A stretch of DNA of 64,000 nt from Lachnospiraceae bacterium. GTDB lineage: Bacteria > Bacillota > Clostridia > Lachnospirales > Lachnospiraceae. Both the position numbers and the translations under genes were made by a program. The first letter of the stretch is position 1, and each line of letters starts with the position of its first letter. The stretch is from the NCBI GenBank assembly GCA_902363445.1, contig CABJAB010000003.1, positions 1 to 64,000 on the forward strand. The letters are read 5' to 3'. Shown one piece after another: positions 8,701 through 17,307 of the stretch. The notes below the pieces were generated by a model. The model saw only the letters and a program-made list of their open reading frames with translations, ran no database searches and was not told where the DNA came from.

Positions 8701-9428
8701 GATATGATCTCCTTCGCCGGACCCTCCGCCCGTTTTTTCCTCTCCAGCATCTCCCGCTCCGCCTGGGATACACGCAGATACTCCGGCGCATGATCCCCGG
8801 CTGTCTCTGTCTTCCCTGCTTTCAGGTACTCTGCTCCCAGAGCCGCTACGGCTCCTGCCCTCTGACGGCATGAAAATGAAGGGGCGAACACGAAGGGAAC
8901 CCGGGCTCTTTCTTCAATCACCGCTCTCCCCACAGGCACTCCGTCGCCCAAAAAGACGACGGGGCGCTTCTTTTCATTAATCTCGTCCAGCAGCTCTTTA
9001 AGATCCATAGCCGCCTGCGGCTTCAGAACCTGGAATTCCGAATGGAACTCATACAGTCCGCAGTACACCTGTCCCCTTCTGGCATCCATGATCGGGCAAA
9101 TGAGCCGGTCCGTACCAAAATGCTGGTATGCCATGGCGTCCAGAGTCGGCACATGGATGAGCGGCTTATCGAGAGCCAGCCCCAGCCCCTTTGCCGTAGC
9201 CGATCCAATCCTTAATCCAGTAAAGGAACCAGGCCCGCCGGACACCGCTATGGCGTCGATCGTCTCCAGATCCGTTTCCGTCATCCTCACGATCTCATCG
9301 ATCATGGGCAGCAGGGTCTGAGAATGGGTCTTCTTATAGTCCACCGTATATTCTGCCGTCAGCCTATCGTCCTCCCAGACGGCGGCCGAGGCTGTCAAAG
9401 AAGCGCTTTCGATTCCTAATATTTTCAT
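8697..9428 (-). CDS. tsaB: tRNA t6A biosynthesis protein TsaB
   Basis: 243-residue catalytically inactive paralogue of TsaD that dimerises with it in the t6A complex. It begins MKILGIESASLTASAAVW, has the family block GGPGSFTGLRIGSATAKGL near residue 70, and lacks the TsaD metal-binding HxxxH. It overlaps tsaE by 4 bases (ATGA) at the 5' end and rimI by 4 bases at the 3' end, a tightly coupled tsaE-tsaB-rimI unit. Confidence 0.94.
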   Translation of the reverse strand: MKILGIESASLTASAAVWEDDRLTAEYTVDYKKTHSQTLLPMIDEIVRMTETDLETIDAIAVSGGPGSFTGLRIGSATAKGLGLALDKPLIHVPTLDAMAYQHFGTDRLICPIMDARRGQVYCGLYEFHSEFQVLKPQAAMDLKELLDEINEKKRPVVFLGDGVPVGRAVIEERARVPFVFAPSFSCRQRAGAVAALGAEYLKAGKTETAGDHAPEYLRVSQAEREMLERKKRAEGPAKEIIS

Positions 9429-9862
9429 TGCCTTTCCCGTCCTATGGTTATTTTCCGGTAATCAAACCCTTTTTCCATATCCTTCTCGATGGTGATCCAT
9501 TCCGCTGATTCCGGTATCAGCTCCCCGATCAGGGAAGCCCACTCTATGAGACATACCCCGTCCCCGAAAAAGTAATCCTCACATCCGATCTCTTCCATCT
9601 CTCCCACATCGCCAATCCGATATACGTCAAAATGATACAGAGGAAGGCGTCCCTCCTCATAGACCTGCACAATGGTAAAGGTAGGGCTGTTCACCGGCTC
9701 CGTAATCCCGAGCCCCGCGGCAAATCCCTGAGTAAAAACGGTCTTCCCCACTCCCAGATCGCCGTCCAGACAGAATACCGTGCCCGGTCCCGCGTCCTCT
9801 CCCAGATGCTTCCCAAACGAAAACGTCTCTTCCGGGCTGTATGTCTCAACCTGCTCAAGCAC
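9425..9862 (-). CDS. tsaE: tRNA t6A biosynthesis ATPase TsaE
   Basis: 145-residue P-loop protein that recycles the TsaB-TsaD complex. Walker A is GDLGVGKT, in FCLDGDLGVGKTVFTQGF, and the block FTIVQVYEEGRLPLYHFDVYR with LIEWASLIGELIP is diagnostic. I chose GTG 9862 because the protein then aligns end to end with the usual TsaE N-terminus (about ten residues before S/T-P-E-E-T) and GGAGG lies 10 bases before it. A TTG at 9895 would add 11 glycine/asparagine-rich residues. It overlaps the preceding gene by 8 bases. Confidence 0.93.
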   Translation of the reverse strand: MLEQVETYSPEETFSFGKHLGEDAGPGTVFCLDGDLGVGKTVFTQGFAAGLGITEPVNSPTFTIVQVYEEGRLPLYHFDVYRIGDVGEMEEIGCEDYFFGDGVCLIEWASLIGELIPESAEWITIEKDMEKGFDYRKITIGRERQ

Positions 9863-10385
9863 TTTTCCGTTTCCTCCGTTTCCTTCTGTGGACAATGACT
9901 CTCCTGCCTTTGGCCGACTTCCGGATGAGCTCTACGACATCGTCGGCCTGCTCGGGATTCTGGTCCAGAGGAAGCAGATGCGCCCTCACCTTTCCCATAT
10001 AAAACAGAACGACATTTTTGAGAATGACAATCTTTGTAATATCCTTCCACTCAACAAGGCCGCCCTTGTCGCCCTGAAAGATCCCGAGGCCGTCCTTCGA
10101 TATCTCCACGTCAATGGGATGCTGAAAAAGCTCGGTGGTAGCCGCCTGCTTTTTAGACTTATAATACAGATTCAGAGGATTTAAAACAAGTCCCCATATC
10201 AGGATAAATATACAGAATATCTTGGCCCATACCGCCATGCTGCCAAAATTCCCGATCAAATCCACCAATGCCATCACAGACAGCAGGACAAGCAGGACTC
10301 CGGTCAGCCCGAAATAGGTGTGATATACCTGAAATCGGAATAAATACTTTGGTTTAATCTCCGTTGTGACTCTGATTTTTTCCAT
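9855..10385 (-). CDS. Membrane protein with YcxB-like domain
   Basis: 176 residues. Two hydrophobic segments near residues 25-46 and 52-72 form a membrane hairpin. They are followed by a soluble domain (ATTELFQHPIDVEISKDG... LVEWKDITKIVILKNVVLFYM) resembling the YcxB-like C-terminal domain, and a very basic tail (VHRRKRRKRKSA). The role is unknown. It lies between tex and tsaE on the same strand and overlaps tsaE by 8 bases. Confidence 0.7.
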   Translation of the reverse strand: MEKIRVTTEIKPKYLFRFQVYHTYFGLTGVLLVLLSVMALVDLIGNFGSMAVWAKIFCIFILIWGLVLNPLNLYYKSKKQAATTELFQHPIDVEISKDGLGIFQGDKGGLVEWKDITKIVILKNVVLFYMGKVRAHLLPLDQNPEQADDVVELIRKSAKGRRVIVHRRKRRKRKSA

Positions 10386-10436
10386 TCTATCTTCCTTCCT
10401 CCGTCAATTCTCCGGCGGGTCTTAAAGCCTCCGGCA

Positions 10437-12581
10437 CTATTTTATCTTCATGGTCAGCTGGATCCGCTTCCTGTCCAGATCCACGCTTAATACCTGCACC
10501 TCCACGATATCCCCCACACTGACCGCCTCCAGCGGATGTTTGATAAAGCGGTCGCTCATCTGGGAGATATGGACCAAGCCGTCCTGATGGACGCCGATAT
10601 CCACAAATGCCCCGAAATCAATGACATTCCGCACCGTACCCTTAAGGATCATCCCCGGCTTAAGGTCCTTCATATCCAGGACATCGGTCCGTAGGATCGG
10701 TTTAGGCATCTCATCCCTCGGATCCCTGGCCGGTTTCTCCAGCTCCTTCAGGATGTCGGACAGCGTGATTTCCCCGATCCCCAGCTCTCCGGCAAGCTCC
10801 TTCGGCCTTATCACCTTTCTGCTGATACCGGAAAGGCCTCCTGCGGTTATCTGCGTCTTATCGTATCCCAGTTTATTAAGCAGAGCGTCCACCGCCGGAT
10901 AGCTCTCCGGATGGACGGCGGTGGCGTCAAGCGGGTTCTTCCCTCCCTGTATCCTCATGAAGCCGGCGCACTGCTCATAGGCCTTCGGTCCCAGCTTTGC
11001 CACCTTCAAAAGCTGCCTGCGGTCTGTAAACCTCCCGTTTTCCTCCCGGTAAGCCACAATATTTTTGGAGACCGCCTTGCTGATGCCTGATATATATTCC
11101 AGCAGGGAGGCCGAAGCCGTGTTGAGATCCACCCCGACCTTATTCACACAATCCTCTACTACCGCTTTCAAAGCCTCATCCAGGTTCTTCTGGTTCATAT
11201 CATGCTGATACTGCCCCACTCCGATGGATTTCGGATCGATCTTCACCAGCTCGGCCAGCGGGTCCTGCAGACGTCTCGCAATGGAGACCGCGCTCCTCTG
11301 CGCCACGTCAAAATCAGGAAATTCCTCCGTCGCCAGTTTACTGGCAGAATAGACCGATGCTCCGGCCTCGTTTACGATGATATACTGGACCCGTTTTGGA
11401 ATCTCCTTTAAAAGCTCCACGATCACCTGCTCCGACTCCCGGGATGCGGTCCCGTTTCCTACGGATATCAAGGTCACGTCATATTTCTCAATAAGTTTCT
11501 TAAGCACTGCTTTCGCTTCTTTTACCTTATTCTGAGGCGCCGTCGGATAGATGACCACCGTATCCAGCACCTTCCCTGTAGCGTCCACCACGGCAAGCTT
11601 ACAGCCGGTGCGGAAAGCGGGATCCCAGCCGAGCACCACCTGTCCCACAATGGGAGGCTGCATCAGAAGCTGCTCCAGATTTTTACCAAAGACCTTGATG
11701 GCCCCGGCTTCGGCCGTTTCCGTCAGACTGCTCCTCACCTCCCGCTCTATGGCGGGGGCAATCAGCCTTTTATAGCTGTCTGCTATCACATCTTTTAACA
11801 CCGGAGCTGTATACGGATTATCCCTGACAATGATCTTCCGCTCCAGATACCTCAGAATATCTTCCTCCGGGGCGGCTATCCTTACAGTCAGGAATTTTTC
11901 CTTTTCCCCGCGGTTAATCGCCAGAATCCTGTGGCCCGCGGTCTTTTTCACCGGCTCCTCAAAGTCATAATACATTTCATAGACGGATTTCTCGTTTTCG
12001 TTTTTGGCCGACGACTGCAAAAGCCCCTTGTCCACCGTCAGGTTCCGGATATAAGTACGGTAATCCGCCTCGTCGGAAATCCTCTCCGCCAGGATGTCTC
12101 CGGCGCCTTCCAAAGCCTCCGCCGCCGATTCCACCCCTTTTTCTTCCGACACATACCCGGCCGATTCCGAAAGAGCCGGGACCTTGAGCATCTGCAGCAT
12201 CAGAATATCTGCCAGGGGCTCAAGACCCTTTTCCTTAGCGATGGTCGCTCTGGTCCGGCGCTTCGGCTTATAAGGGCGGTACAGATCCTCCACCAGCACC
12301 AGAGTCTGCGCTTCCAAGATCTGCCTTTCCAGCTCTTTAGTCAGGGCGCCCTGTTCCTTTATGGTCTCCAGCACCTGGGTCTTCCTCTCCTCCAGGTTCC
12401 GGAGGTATCTGAGCCTTTCATCCAGGTCCCTCAGCACCTCGTCATTCAGAGAGCCCGTCATCTCCTTCCGGTAGCGGGCGATAAACGGAATGGTATTCCC
12501 CTCGTCGATCAGCTGCACGGCGGCCTCTGCCTGACTCCTCTTTATCCCGAGCTCTTCGGAAAGCATCTTTATAATGTCCAT
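10437..12581 (-). CDS. tex: S1 RNA-binding transcription accessory protein Tex
   Basis: 714 residues, close to the family length. Regions in order: N-terminal helical Tex domain (with IPFIARYRKEMTGSLND), YqgF/RNase H-like domain beginning VVLGWDPAFRTGCKLAVVDATG near residue 320, helix-hairpin-helix segment around VGVDLNTASASLLEYISGIS, and a C-terminal S1 domain (GMILKGTVRNVIDFGAFVDI... DGLVHISQMS) over the last 75 residues. Tex is a conserved cytoplasmic nucleic-acid-binding factor that affects transcription. ATG 12581 follows GGAGG. Confidence 0.95.
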   Translation of the reverse strand: MDIIKMLSEELGIKRSQAEAAVQLIDEGNTIPFIARYRKEMTGSLNDEVLRDLDERLRYLRNLEERKTQVLETIKEQGALTKELERQILEAQTLVLVEDLYRPYKPKRRTRATIAKEKGLEPLADILMLQMLKVPALSESAGYVSEEKGVESAAEALEGAGDILAERISDEADYRTYIRNLTVDKGLLQSSAKNENEKSVYEMYYDFEEPVKKTAGHRILAINRGEKEKFLTVRIAAPEEDILRYLERKIIVRDNPYTAPVLKDVIADSYKRLIAPAIEREVRSSLTETAEAGAIKVFGKNLEQLLMQPPIVGQVVLGWDPAFRTGCKLAVVDATGKVLDTVVIYPTAPQNKVKEAKAVLKKLIEKYDVTLISVGNGTASRESEQVIVELLKEIPKRVQYIIVNEAGASVYSASKLATEEFPDFDVAQRSAVSIARRLQDPLAELVKIDPKSIGVGQYQHDMNQKNLDEALKAVVEDCVNKVGVDLNTASASLLEYISGISKAVSKNIVAYREENGRFTDRRQLLKVAKLGPKAYEQCAGFMRIQGGKNPLDATAVHPESYPAVDALLNKLGYDKTQITAGGLSGISRKVIRPKELAGELGIGEITLSDILKELEKPARDPRDEMPKPILRTDVLDMKDLKPGMILKGTVRNVIDFGAFVDIGVHQDGLVHISQMSDRFIKHPLEAVSVGDIVEVQVLSVDLDRKRIQLTMKIK

Positions 12582-12619
12582 TTTTTAAATCATCCTCCAA
12601 ATCAATCGGTGTATCCGGC

Positions 12620-13081
12620 CTACAGGGCGGATGCCCATTCTATGAGATTCACGTGCCAGCAGATCCAGGCCAGATTCTTGACGATCACATTTAAGATCAA
12701 AAGCACTACTGCTATTTTAATATAAATGTGCCGATAAGTCATCCCCCCTATTTTCCCTTTGGTGAAAATCCTGAGAGTATGGCTTACCATGAAAATACCA
12801 AAAACAGCCATCCCGTAGATCACCAGAGGATGGCAGATGATACTTGCTGTTATTTTCCCCTGAAGCAAGAGACGGAAAGCCCTCGTCCCCCCGCACCCCG
12901 GGCAGAAAAATCCAGTCAGGGAATATATGGGACAGGCCATGAGCGGACCTCCCAGAGGAATATGAAAATACCAGATGATAAAAGAGGCGGCGGCTACCAC
13001 AAGGATAGCCGCCAGTCCCAATACGTACAAAGTCCGTTCTGTCTGTCCTCCGCTGCCCGCTCCGCCTTTTTTCTCAGTCAT
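12620..13081 (-). CDS. DUF2752 membrane protein
   Basis: 153 residues with three or four predicted membrane segments. The hallmark is CPIYSLTGFFCPGCGGTRAFRLLL near residue 50, the cysteine-glycine block of the DUF2752 family, followed by a short membrane segment after HP. The function is not established; the CPGCGG motif may bind metal. The start ATG 13081 overlaps the lysC stop (ATGACTGA), so translation is coupled to aspartate kinase, though no functional link is evident. Confidence 0.8.
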   Translation of the reverse strand: MTEKKGGAGSGGQTERTLYVLGLAAILVVAAASFIIWYFHIPLGGPLMACPIYSLTGFFCPGCGGTRAFRLLLQGKITASIICHPLVIYGMAVFGIFMVSHTLRIFTKGKIGGMTYRHIYIKIAVVLLILNVIVKNLAWICWHVNLIEWASAL

Positions 13082-14285
13082 CGCCCAGATCGAACTTGTC
13101 ATGGATCGCTCTCATGGCGCGCGCGACATCGTTCTCGTCGATCAGTACAGTGATGCGGATCTCGGAAGTGGAGATCATCTGAATGTTGATATCCGCGTTG
13201 TAAAGCGCTTCAAACATTTTGGCCGCCACTCCGGGATTGGAAGTCATGCCCGCTCCAATGATGGATACCTTCGCCACGTTTTCATCATACTGGAAAGAAC
13301 GGGCGGTAAACGTATCCTTATGCTCATCGATAATGGCAAGCGCTTCATGAAGCTCTGTCTTCGGGACCGTAAACGCAATATCCCTTTTTCCGTCCCTCGC
13401 CACGGACTGGAGGATGATATCAATGTTGATATTCTTCGCCGCCAGGTAGTTAAACAGCTTAAAAGCGATACCAGGCTCATCATTCACACCGATTACTGAA
13501 ATTCTTGCCGTATTCAAATCCGAAGCGACACCGCTTACGATCATTTTCTCCATTTTTGTCTCCTCCTTAACAACAGTTCCTTCCGCATAGCTCAAGCTGG
13601 AGCGCACCACCAGCTGAACACCGTACCGTTTTGCCATCTCCACCGAACGGTTATGAAGCACCTTGGCGCCCAGGGATGCGAATTCCAGCATCTCATCATA
13701 GGTCACCTCGCTCATCTTCCTTGCGTTGGGCACGATTCTGGGGTCCGCGGTATAAACGCCCTCCACATCAGTATAAATCTCACAGGCATCTGCGTGAAGC
13801 GCAGCGGCCAGCGCCACCGCTGTCGTGTCGGAGCCGCCCCTTCCCAAAGTCGTGAAATCGTCATGCCGGTTGACCCCCTGGAATCCCGTCACGATCACGA
13901 TCTTCCTGGCATCCAGTTCATTGCGGATACGCTCTGTGTCAATTCGTTTCAGCCTGGCGTTCATATAAGCAGAGCTGGTATGCATCGCCACCTGGAACGC
14001 GTTAAGAGAAACCGCGGGAATATCCATAGACGAAAGTGCCATGGCCATATATGCCACTGACATCTGCTCGCCGGTCGCGAGGAGCATGTCCATTTCTCTT
14101 TTGGGCGGGTTGGGATTGATATCATGGGCCTGAGCGATCAGACCGTCTGTCGTCTTGCCCATGGCGGACAAGACCACGACCACATCGTCTCCTTTCTTGT
14201 AATCCTCAGCGCAGCGCTTCGCCACATTGAAGATCCTTTCTTTGTCGGCCACCGAGCTGCCGCCGAATTTCTTAACAATTAACAT
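13074..14285 (-). CDS. lysC: Aspartate kinase
   Basis: 403-residue monofunctional aspartokinase that phosphorylates aspartate in the first step to lysine, threonine and methionine. The N-terminal substrate/ATP block is IVKKFGGSSVADKERI; LLATGEQMSVAYMAMAL and GRGGSDTTAVALAAAL are the other catalytic blocks. Two ACT domains fill the C-terminus (ARISVIGVNDEPGIAFKLF and VAKVSIIGAGMTSNPGVA) and would give feedback control. ATG 14285 follows AGGAGG. It lies 53 bases after hom. No lysine riboswitch is visible in that gap, consistent with expression from the upstream operon promoter. Confidence 0.95.
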   Translation of the reverse strand: MLIVKKFGGSSVADKERIFNVAKRCAEDYKKGDDVVVVLSAMGKTTDGLIAQAHDINPNPPKREMDMLLATGEQMSVAYMAMALSSMDIPAVSLNAFQVAMHTSSAYMNARLKRIDTERIRNELDARKIVIVTGFQGVNRHDDFTTLGRGGSDTTAVALAAALHADACEIYTDVEGVYTADPRIVPNARKMSEVTYDEMLEFASLGAKVLHNRSVEMAKRYGVQLVVRSSLSYAEGTVVKEETKMEKMIVSGVASDLNTARISVIGVNDEPGIAFKLFNYLAAKNINIDIILQSVARDGKRDIAFTVPKTELHEALAIIDEHKDTFTARSFQYDENVAKVSIIGAGMTSNPGVAAKMFEALYNADINIQMISTSEIRITVLIDENDVARAMRAIHDKFDLGDD

Positions 14286-14338
14286 ATTATCCTCCTGCTA
14301 TCCATGCTATAGAACTGCTGCTTTCCGGATTCCGCTTC

Positions 14339-15550
14339 CTACATATCCATACGGATCATCTGCAGCACGCCGCAAAGCTTCGCCGCTTTCTCCGTATATT
14401 CGGATTCCTTCATCTCCTGAGTCACAAACGCGAATTCATCCAGCCCCTCTAATTCAATATATGTCACCCTGCCAAAGGCTGCTTCCACCTCGGCGGCCTT
14501 TTCCGACCGTTTTCCGGCCATCCGGACAAAAAACTTCCTGGAATAGGTTCCCATATCAGCCAGCGCAAGCTTCTTCGTGCTCCAGCTGGTCAGCAGCGTC
14601 GTATGAAGATTTTTCGCTTCCTCGATCACATCTGCCACTACTGCGCTGGCGGTGGGAAGGCTCCCTGCGCCGCGGCCGTAGAACATCAGCTTATCCACCA
14701 TGTTGCCCTCGACCATAATGCCGTTGAACACGTCGTTCACCGCGTACAGTGGATGGCTGGAGTCGATCATCACGGGAGCCACCATCGCGTAGAACTGTTC
14801 TCCTACCCTCCGGCTGGTGCCGAATAATTTGATCGAAGTCCCCATTTTATTGGCGTATTTAAAATCCGTGTCGGTTATCTTTGTGATTCCTTCCGTATAG
14901 ATATCCTCATAGTCTACCTGGCTCCCGTATGCCAAAGAAGACAAGATCGCAATTTTCCTGCATGCGTCAAAGCCGTCGATATCGGCAGAAGGATTTTTCT
15001 CTGCATATCCTTTTTCCTGGGCTTCCTTAAGGACCGCGTCAAAGGTCATCCCTTCTTTGTCCATCTTTGTCAGCATATAATTGGTAGTTCCGTTTAAGAT
15101 TCCCGTGATCTCCATGATCTCGTCCGCCGTCAGGCACTGGTTCAGCGGCCGGATAATTGGAATTCCGCCGCCTACGCTTGCTTCAAACAAGAAGCTGACC
15201 TGATTCTCTTTTGCCAGATCCAGAAGCTCCGTCCCGCACTTGGCTACCAGCTCTTTATTGGAAGTCGCCACGGATTTTCCAGCGGACAGCGCTTTTTTTA
15301 CAAAGGTACGGGCAGGTTCCACACCGCCCATAGTCTCGACCACTATGGCCACCTCGGGGTCATTCATGATGACATCCACGTCATGCACGATCTTTTCCTG
15401 TATGGGGTTCCCCGGAAACTCTCTCAGATCCAGAACGTATTTCACCTCTAAAGGTTCTCCGACCTTCCTGGAAATGCTCTCCCTATTCTCTTCCACGACC
15501 GCCGCAACTCCGGAGCCGATGGTGCCGTATCCCATAATTGCAATCTTCAT
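14339..15550 (-). CDS. hom: Homoserine dehydrogenase
   Basis: 403 residues. N-terminal NAD(P)-binding fold KIAIMGYGTIGSGVAAVVEE, the catalytic-domain sequences ATSNKELVAKCGTELL and NPSADIDGFDACRKIAILSSLAYG, and a C-terminal ACT domain (about the last 80 residues) for threonine feedback. It reduces aspartate semialdehyde to homoserine. ATG 15550 follows GAGAGG with 7-base spacing; the frame extends 5 codons upstream. It lies between the ACT-domain protein and lysC, an arrangement common in clostridia for the threonine branch. Confidence 0.95.
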   Translation of the reverse strand: MKIAIMGYGTIGSGVAAVVEENRESISRKVGEPLEVKYVLDLREFPGNPIQEKIVHDVDVIMNDPEVAIVVETMGGVEPARTFVKKALSAGKSVATSNKELVAKCGTELLDLAKENQVSFLFEASVGGGIPIIRPLNQCLTADEIMEITGILNGTTNYMLTKMDKEGMTFDAVLKEAQEKGYAEKNPSADIDGFDACRKIAILSSLAYGSQVDYEDIYTEGITKITDTDFKYANKMGTSIKLFGTSRRVGEQFYAMVAPVMIDSSHPLYAVNDVFNGIMVEGNMVDKLMFYGRGAGSLPTASAVVADVIEEAKNLHTTLLTSWSTKKLALADMGTYSRKFFVRMAGKRSEKAAEVEAAFGRVTYIELEGLDEFAFVTQEMKESEYTEKAAKLCGVLQMIRMDM

Positions 15551-15561
15551 TGGTTTTCCTC

Positions 15562-16005
15562 TCACTCTCTGCCTAATATTTTCAAATAATGTATCCCGTC
15601 CAGCTTCTCGATCTCAGCCAGCATGGCTGAAGTGTCGCCGGTAGTGGGCAATACGTCCACACTAAGTGTCAGGGAAGCCACACTGTTGATGGGAATCGTC
15701 TGATGAATGGTCAGAATATTCCCATTGTAGTCCGCTATGGTCTTTAATACCGCGGACAGAAGCCCTGGCACATCATCCATCTGGAGCACGAAGGTAATGG
15801 TCTTTCCCCTGGAATTGTCATGGAACGGAAAGATATCGTCTTTATATTTATAAAAGGAGCTTCTGCTGATGCCGACCCGCTCGGTGGCTTCCTGCACCGT
15901 GATCACTTTTTCCGAGTCCAAAAGCCGTTTTGCTTCCACCACTTTGAGGAGCACCTCCGGTACCGCTTTGTTCCTGACCACATAATATTGATTATCTTCT
16001 GCCAT
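15562..16005 (-). CDS. ACT domain protein, PheB/UPF0735 family
   Basis: 147 residues. An N-terminal segment VQEATERVGISRSSFYKYKDDIF resembles a small helix-turn-helix, followed by a C-terminal ACT domain (ITFVLQMDDVPGLLSAVLKTIADYNGNILTIHQ). This is the UPF0735 (historically PheB) family, thought to sense amino acids. ATG 16005 follows GGAGG. It directly precedes hom (11-base gap), which suggests a regulatory or sensing role for the threonine branch; this is inference. Confidence 0.88.
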   Translation of the reverse strand: MAEDNQYYVVRNKAVPEVLLKVVEAKRLLDSEKVITVQEATERVGISRSSFYKYKDDIFPFHDNSRGKTITFVLQMDDVPGLLSAVLKTIADYNGNILTIHQTIPINSVASLTLSVDVLPTTGDTSAMLAEIEKLDGIHYLKILGRE

Positions 16006-16130
16006 ACATCCTCCGTTTCCTCCAGGCGTCCGCCCATCAGATACAAGTGTTTTCACCACGAAGAATCTTAGCACATTTATACCAAAGATGCAACCACTTT
16101 TTTTTGCGAATGTCGATTCCCCGCAATTTT

Positions 16131-16161
16131 AAGGGATATCCGCTCATAGCAGATACCCCTT
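16131..16161. terminator. Hairpin after prfB
   Basis: AAGGGATATC pairs with GATACCCCTT (one G-U pair) around an 11-base loop, starting 12 bases past the prfB stop. On the minus strand the tail is AAAATT, so classical termination is weak; the plus-side tail is T5. Confidence 0.5.
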
Positions 16162-16172
16162 TTTCATTTCTT

Positions 16173-17286
16173 TTATTCCTTGCCCAGCTGAATATACTTC
16201 AAATACGCGCTGATGAAGTTGTCCAGGTTCCCGTCCAGGACGCTGGCCACATTTCCGCTCTCCTCATTGGTCCTATGGTCCTTCACCATGGTGTAGGGCT
16301 GCATGACATAAGAACGGATCTGGTTCCCCCAGCCGATCTCTTTTACATCCCCGCGGATATCAGAAATCTTTTCCGCATTTTCCTGCTGCTTCAAAAGCAG
16401 CAGCTTCGCTTTCAGCATCTGCATGGCTTTGTCCTTATTCATATGCTGAGAACGCTCATTCTGGCACTGTACCACAATCCCAGTGGGTATATGGGTGATC
16501 CGGATGGCCGAGGATGTCTTATTGATATGCTGGCCGCCGGCCCCGCTGGAACGGTACGTATCCACTCGCAGATCATCGGGATTGATATCGATATCGATGT
16601 CCTCTTCTATATCCGGCATCACATCACAGGATACAAAGGAGGTCTGCCTTTTTCCCGCCGCATTGAAGGGCGAGATGCGGACCAGACGGTGGACTCCCCG
16701 CTCCGATTTCAGATATCCAAAGGCATTCAGTCCGTTTATCTGCACAGTCACGGATTTAATCCCCGCTTCTTCACCGTCCAGATAGTCAAGGACCTCTGTC
16801 GAAAATCCCTTCCGTTCCGCCCAGCGGGTATACATCCGGTACAGCATTCCGGCCCAGTCACAGGATTCGGTGCCGCCGGCTCCCGCGTGGAGCGTCAGGA
16901 TGGCGCTGTCGCGGTCATACTCCCCGGACAAAAGCGTGGACAGGCGGAGTTCCTCCAATTTATCCGTAAGCGCGGTCAGGCTCTCTTCGATCTCCGGGAT
17001 CACGGAAGCGTCATTTTCTTCATATCCCATATCGATGAGAATCTGTATTTCTTCTTTCTTTTCTTCCAGCTCGTGGAATTCTTCCACGGTATCTTTCAGA
17101 TTTTTAAGTTCCTGCATGATTTTCGTGGAGCGCGCCGTATCATTCCAGAAATCCGGCTCCTCCAGATACTTCTCCAGCTCTGCGATCCGTTCACTTTTCC
17201 CAGCCAGGTTAAAGTGAATCCCTCACTTCCACTAAAGGTTTTGCCAGAGCGGCGAGATCGACTTTAAATTGATCAAGTTCTACCAA
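16173..17286 (-). CDS. prfB: Peptide chain release factor 2, with programmed +1 frameshift
   Basis: RF2 of 370 residues, made by joining a 25-codon leader frame to a 345-codon main frame. The leader starts at TTG 17286, preceded by GAAGG, and reads VELDQFKVDLAALAKPLVEV up to an in-frame stop at codon 26. After +1 slippage, the frame continues LNLAGKSERIAELEKYLEEP. The main frame contains the peptide anticodon SPF (in VRISPFNAAG) and the catalytic GGQ (in SSGAGGQHINKTSSA), both diagnostic of RF2. It is 21 bases downstream of secA, as in the usual secA-prfB operon. Odd point: the frameshift stop is TAA rather than the common TGA. Confidence 0.95.
17208..17228 (-). promoter_or_regulatory. prfB autoregulatory frameshift site (CTT TAA C)
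   Basis: On the minus strand the site is GAGGGATTCACTTTAAC: an internal Shine-Dalgarno-like GAGGGA, a 4-base gap, slippery CTT (17214-17212), stop TAA (17211-17209) and C (17208). Position (codon 25/26) and layout equal the E. coli prfB site AGGGGGTATCTTTGAC, except that the stop is UAA and the internal SD is weaker. Confidence 0.88.
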
Positions 17287-17307
17287 TAGCTTCACCTTCT
17301 TTCATTT

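Noticed and set aside
14286..14338. Lysine riboswitch before lysC
   Set aside because: The gap is only 53 bases, far too short, with no conserved pairing.
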